Below the pieces are notes generated by a model, which did not search any database, was not told the origin of the DNA, and was given only the letters and a program-made list of their open reading frames with translations. Shown in pieces: positions 62,301-64,000 of a stretch of 64,000 nt of DNA; the stretch's first letter is position 1, and the number at the start of each line of letters is the position of its first letter. Made by a program: the position numbers and the translations under genes. Source of the DNA: Craspedostauros australis (lineage: Eukaryota; Bacillariophyta; Bacillariophyceae; Mastogloiales; Achnanthaceae); the NCBI GenBank assembly GCA_026770025.1, contig JAMXDE010000022.1:1053501-1117500 (forward strand), given 5' to 3'.

Positions 62301-64000
62301 AAGGGTGACGAACTGACGTTCTGGGTACTGGATGATGCAACGCAACGGCTGTTGCCACGCTCGAGCATCCGACGTGTGTCTGATGACGCGCGAAACCTTC
62401 GAGCTGACTACCCCCTGCCTGATTCTGGGGAGGATGGTAACGTGGGTGACGAAGCTAGCGAAACCGAAAATCCAGAAGATTTCGACAGTGACAGCACACC
62501 TAAAGCTAGACAACCCGTTGTGCATGCACTATCTGACCTGGTAGCCACATCACATGGAGAATCAGATCCAGGTGTAGTCAAAGTCCCCAAGTTCAGTCCT
62601 GATGAGCTGCTCGGATTGACCTTCCTCCACCAACAGGATGGACTCAAGTGGAGAGCTCGAGTGATTCGCAAGATCAAGGACGGAGACGCAGCCAACCATG
62701 ACAACATCAAGATGCTCATCGCATACGGCGACGACGACACCGAAGAGCTCATCGCGTACACGGATCTAGCTGACATCATCGAACAGCAACACGAGCAGGA
62801 GATCGGCGACGGGGAGATGTGCGTTTTCAAAGCCATCACCGGACACGAAGGCCCATTCCACTCCAGTCACAGCAAGTACAACGGCTCCTCCTACAATGTG
62901 AAAGTACAATGGGAGGATGGCAGTGTGACCATGGAACCACTAGACGTGATAGCCAAGGACGATCCTGTCTCATGCGCGAAGTATGCCGCAGACAACAACC
63001 TCCTCGGTCTGCCTGGCTGGAAAAGATTCCGTAAACTAGCAAAGAGAAAGAAGAAACTCAATCGTCTCATCAATGCTAGTAAACGCAAAGCTCGTGCACA
63101 AGGTCCTATCTTCAAGTTTGGTGTTCAAGTTCCACGCAACGGAAAGGAAGCACGCCAGCTTGACGAGAAGAACGGCAACTCCAAGTGGGTAGACGCTGAG
63201 AGAAAAGAAATGGATCAGCTCCACGAGTATGGCACGTTCAAGGATCTCGGCAAGAACGCTCGGAAACCAGATGGATACAAGCAGATCAAGCTCCTCTGGG
63301 TGTACGACGTGAAGCACGATCTTCGGCACAAGGCAAGATGCGTAGCAGGAGGCCACCTAACGGATCCATGCAAGGATATGGCATATGCAGGAGTAGTCAA
63401 TCTCAGATCATTCAGGATTGCACTGCTTGCAGCAGAACTCAACAACCTCAAACCCATGGTGGGTGATATTGGTAATGCCTATCTAGAAGCCTACACAAAG
63501 GAGAAGATCTGTTTCGTAGCTGGTCCTGAGTTCCAAGAGTTTGCTGGTCACATGATGATCATTGTGAAAGCGCTCTACGGACTGCGCACGTCTGGTGCAC
63601 GATTTCACGAGTCTCTGGCCGACACACTCCGTGACATGAAGTTCTTTCAGTGCAAAGCTGACCCGGATGTGTGGATGAGGGATGCTGGTAGATGCTGGGA
63701 ATACATCTGTGTGTACGTAGATGATCTGATGGCTGTCATGGAAGACCCACAGTCATTCTTCGACACGCTCATCAACAAGTACAAGTACAAGTTGAAAGGT
63801 GTAGGACCAATCAAGTATCACCTCGGCGCAGACTTCGACCGTGACAAAGACGGAACCCTGACTATGAGCCCGCAATCCTACATCAAACGGATGCTGGCGA
63901 ATTACGAACAGGTGCATGGGGAGCTTCCACGGACCTACACCAGTCCCATGGAACACAACGACGCCCCCGAGCTAGACACATCACGTGAACTAAACCCTGT
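59340..64000 (+). CDS. Copia-type retrotransposon Gag-Pol polyprotein (diatom CoDi-like), 3' truncated by window edge
   Basis: One uninterrupted frame of 1553 codons from ATG 59340 to the window end, preceded by an in-frame TGA at about 59303. Residues 1 to about 480 are Gag-like with no clear CCHC knuckle. A protease-like site reads LVDGGANGGLVGDD at about 532-545. The integrase has the CoDi-style lead-in (TTQWYRMS ... HYKSRFPAANV), catalytic Asp near 791 in SMDTLFSD, Asp in MSDNATAQ and Glu in NPVERRIQ. The reverse transcriptase has WVYDVKHDLRHKARCVAGGH, GDIGNAYLEAYTKEK, VKALYGLRTSGARFHE and the YVDDL box at about 1459-1463. The gene order PR-INT-RT defines Copia. RNase H must lie beyond the window. 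No stop or frameshift is seen, so the insertion is probably young. Confidence 0.93.
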   Translation, partial: MSNAIPINDPILAHVLSVLGYDDSSNEWLILHTEEIRTIMDFASLHREDMPEMNATIQVPDPDPDYVAQLSKIAIRKFSNAIGWFSVQPNPTVETWRELNQASYMEYVARTFTPSPASSTAMPDTATSAFPFETTKTEPTEKTGHDLAAEFNRSIKRNISDYPKLSDDKYFATFHRRLRATAAAHGISNVLDVDYTPSDEQAELFKVQSTFLFNVFVSNLQTTKSRKCVTPYESICDGQAVYCRLVREYTTGATAVNTIRRIRDEIIKFKLDKQWRKTREQFLDLWQHKVHELEALRDDPIDDATKKEWLTNAIEADKALYQSIFQTDYLQTAILAYSPGRSATTMEFDTLVELVRSYAVQLDGHDANKPKTPRQVNNTDQRKQHGKDKDDGPNLWKPNKDYSKETRERLPREEFQKLSDKQRSDFLQARRVKSGRGKKDKPRRSANNTNRSGSTSNQNDQQDTQTNNKGSNNNESSSTAGTAINRMLSSTMSSASGNPPTTLVIDGRTYTLSHTNVSYKFNNANVTVQGALVDGGANGGLVGDDMLVIESTSNRADVSGIGDAEIKDLALVTATAVIQTTSGPVIGWFHQYANYGKGRTIHSANQLAAFGLDVNERPKNLPGGRQTIVTPDGFIIPLTVRQGLAYMDMHKPTQAELDDLPHVFFTSDQEWDPSVLDGEADLDNIPATERGEDDDIDITISKCVQYVQSAATLGDGEKATKAGPRNIVGKAPNFHALRPYFGWIPADRVRDTLACTTQWYRMSERYPMRKHYKSRFPAANVNRLHDVVSMDTLFSDTPAHHDGVPGHSGCTMVQVFVGSNTRLTAAYPLASESHVPHVVQDFIREHGAMDVLMSDNATAQIGGKMKDILRQYCIADHQSEPHHQHQNPVERRIQDIKRTTNGIMDRTGTPARFWLICTLYVVGLLNHLSQSTAGHITPIQAATGQRPDVSKYLNFHWWEPVYYKVGNAAFPGTTQERRGRWAGPCEHKGDELTFWVLDDATQRLLPRSSIRRVSDDARNLRADYPLPDSGEDGNVGDEASETENPEDFDSDSTPKARQPVVHALSDLVATSHGESDPGVVKVPKFSPDELLGLTFLHQQDGLKWRARVIRKIKDGDAANHDNIKMLIAYGDDDTEELIAYTDLADIIEQQHEQEIGDGEMCVFKAITGHEGPFHSSHSKYNGSSYNVKVQWEDGSVTMEPLDVIAKDDPVSCAKYAADNNLLGLPGWKRFRKLAKRKKKLNRLINASKRKARAQGPIFKFGVQVPRNGKEARQLDEKNGNSKWVDAERKEMDQLHEYGTFKDLGKNARKPDGYKQIKLLWVYDVKHDLRHKARCVAGGHLTDPCKDMAYAGVVNLRSFRIALLAAELNNLKPMVGDIGNAYLEAYTKEKICFVAGPEFQEFAGHMMIIVKALYGLRTSGARFHESLADTLRDMKFFQCKADPDVWMRDAGRCWEYICVYVDDLMAVMEDPQSFFDTLINKYKYKLKGVGPIKYHLGADFDRDKDGTLTMSPQSYIKRMLANYEQVHGELPRTYTSPMEHNDAPELDTSRELNP

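Overview
This window is nuclear DNA of a eukaryote, most likely a photosynthetic stramenopile and probably a diatom. The evidence: short GT-AG introns inside conserved eukaryotic genes; a Copia retrotransposon at the right edge whose integrase and reverse transcriptase resemble the diatom CoDi type; a DUF6824-like domain, which is typical of diatoms; a diatom-style LRR receptor-like protein; and two proteins whose N-termini look like secondary-plastid presequences (signal peptide followed by a Phe). Species assignment is inference.

Layout. 1-25.4 kb is gene-dense housekeeping DNA: the 3' part of DGAT1, phenylalanyl-tRNA synthetase beta, a tandem trio of DUF1330 genes, a 967-bp mobile element, a coiled-coil protein, a MOB protein, a PRP4-type kinase, complex I subunit NDUFS6, an eight-exon LRR membrane protein, a PA28-type proteasome activator, CNOT9 and a putative plastid GNAT-like protein. 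25.6-30.6 kb is more dynamic: PXMP4 with a second copy of the 967-bp element in its promoter, then a two-exon DDE transposase, then a mirrored pair of arrays with a roughly 21-bp period. 30.6-44.3 kb holds an Asn/Thr-rich protein, a putative plastid alpha/beta-hydrolase, a divergent proteasome beta-6-like protein with a hydrophobic leader, two tandem glycosyltransferase-like genes separated by a fold-back sequence, a CLPTM1 homologue and an mRNA capping enzyme. 44.7-53.6 kb holds GCN5, a CBS-PP2C fusion gene and a large DUF6824/triple-PDZ protein. 53.6-64 kb is poor in host genes: tRNA-Val(CAC), a small two-repeat protein, simple repeats, and a Copia element whose gag-pol frame is still open at the window edge.

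There are no operons; neighbouring genes are mostly unrelated. Most multi-exon models were built by hand by finding GT and AG borders that restore family homology in phase. They are strong but need transcript confirmation. The most unusual items are the two phased, oppositely oriented 21-bp arrays at 29.84-30.23 kb, the near-identical 967/966-bp inverted-repeat elements with 4-bp duplications, the secretory-looking proteasome-like protein, and the DUF6824 plus triple-PDZ architecture.
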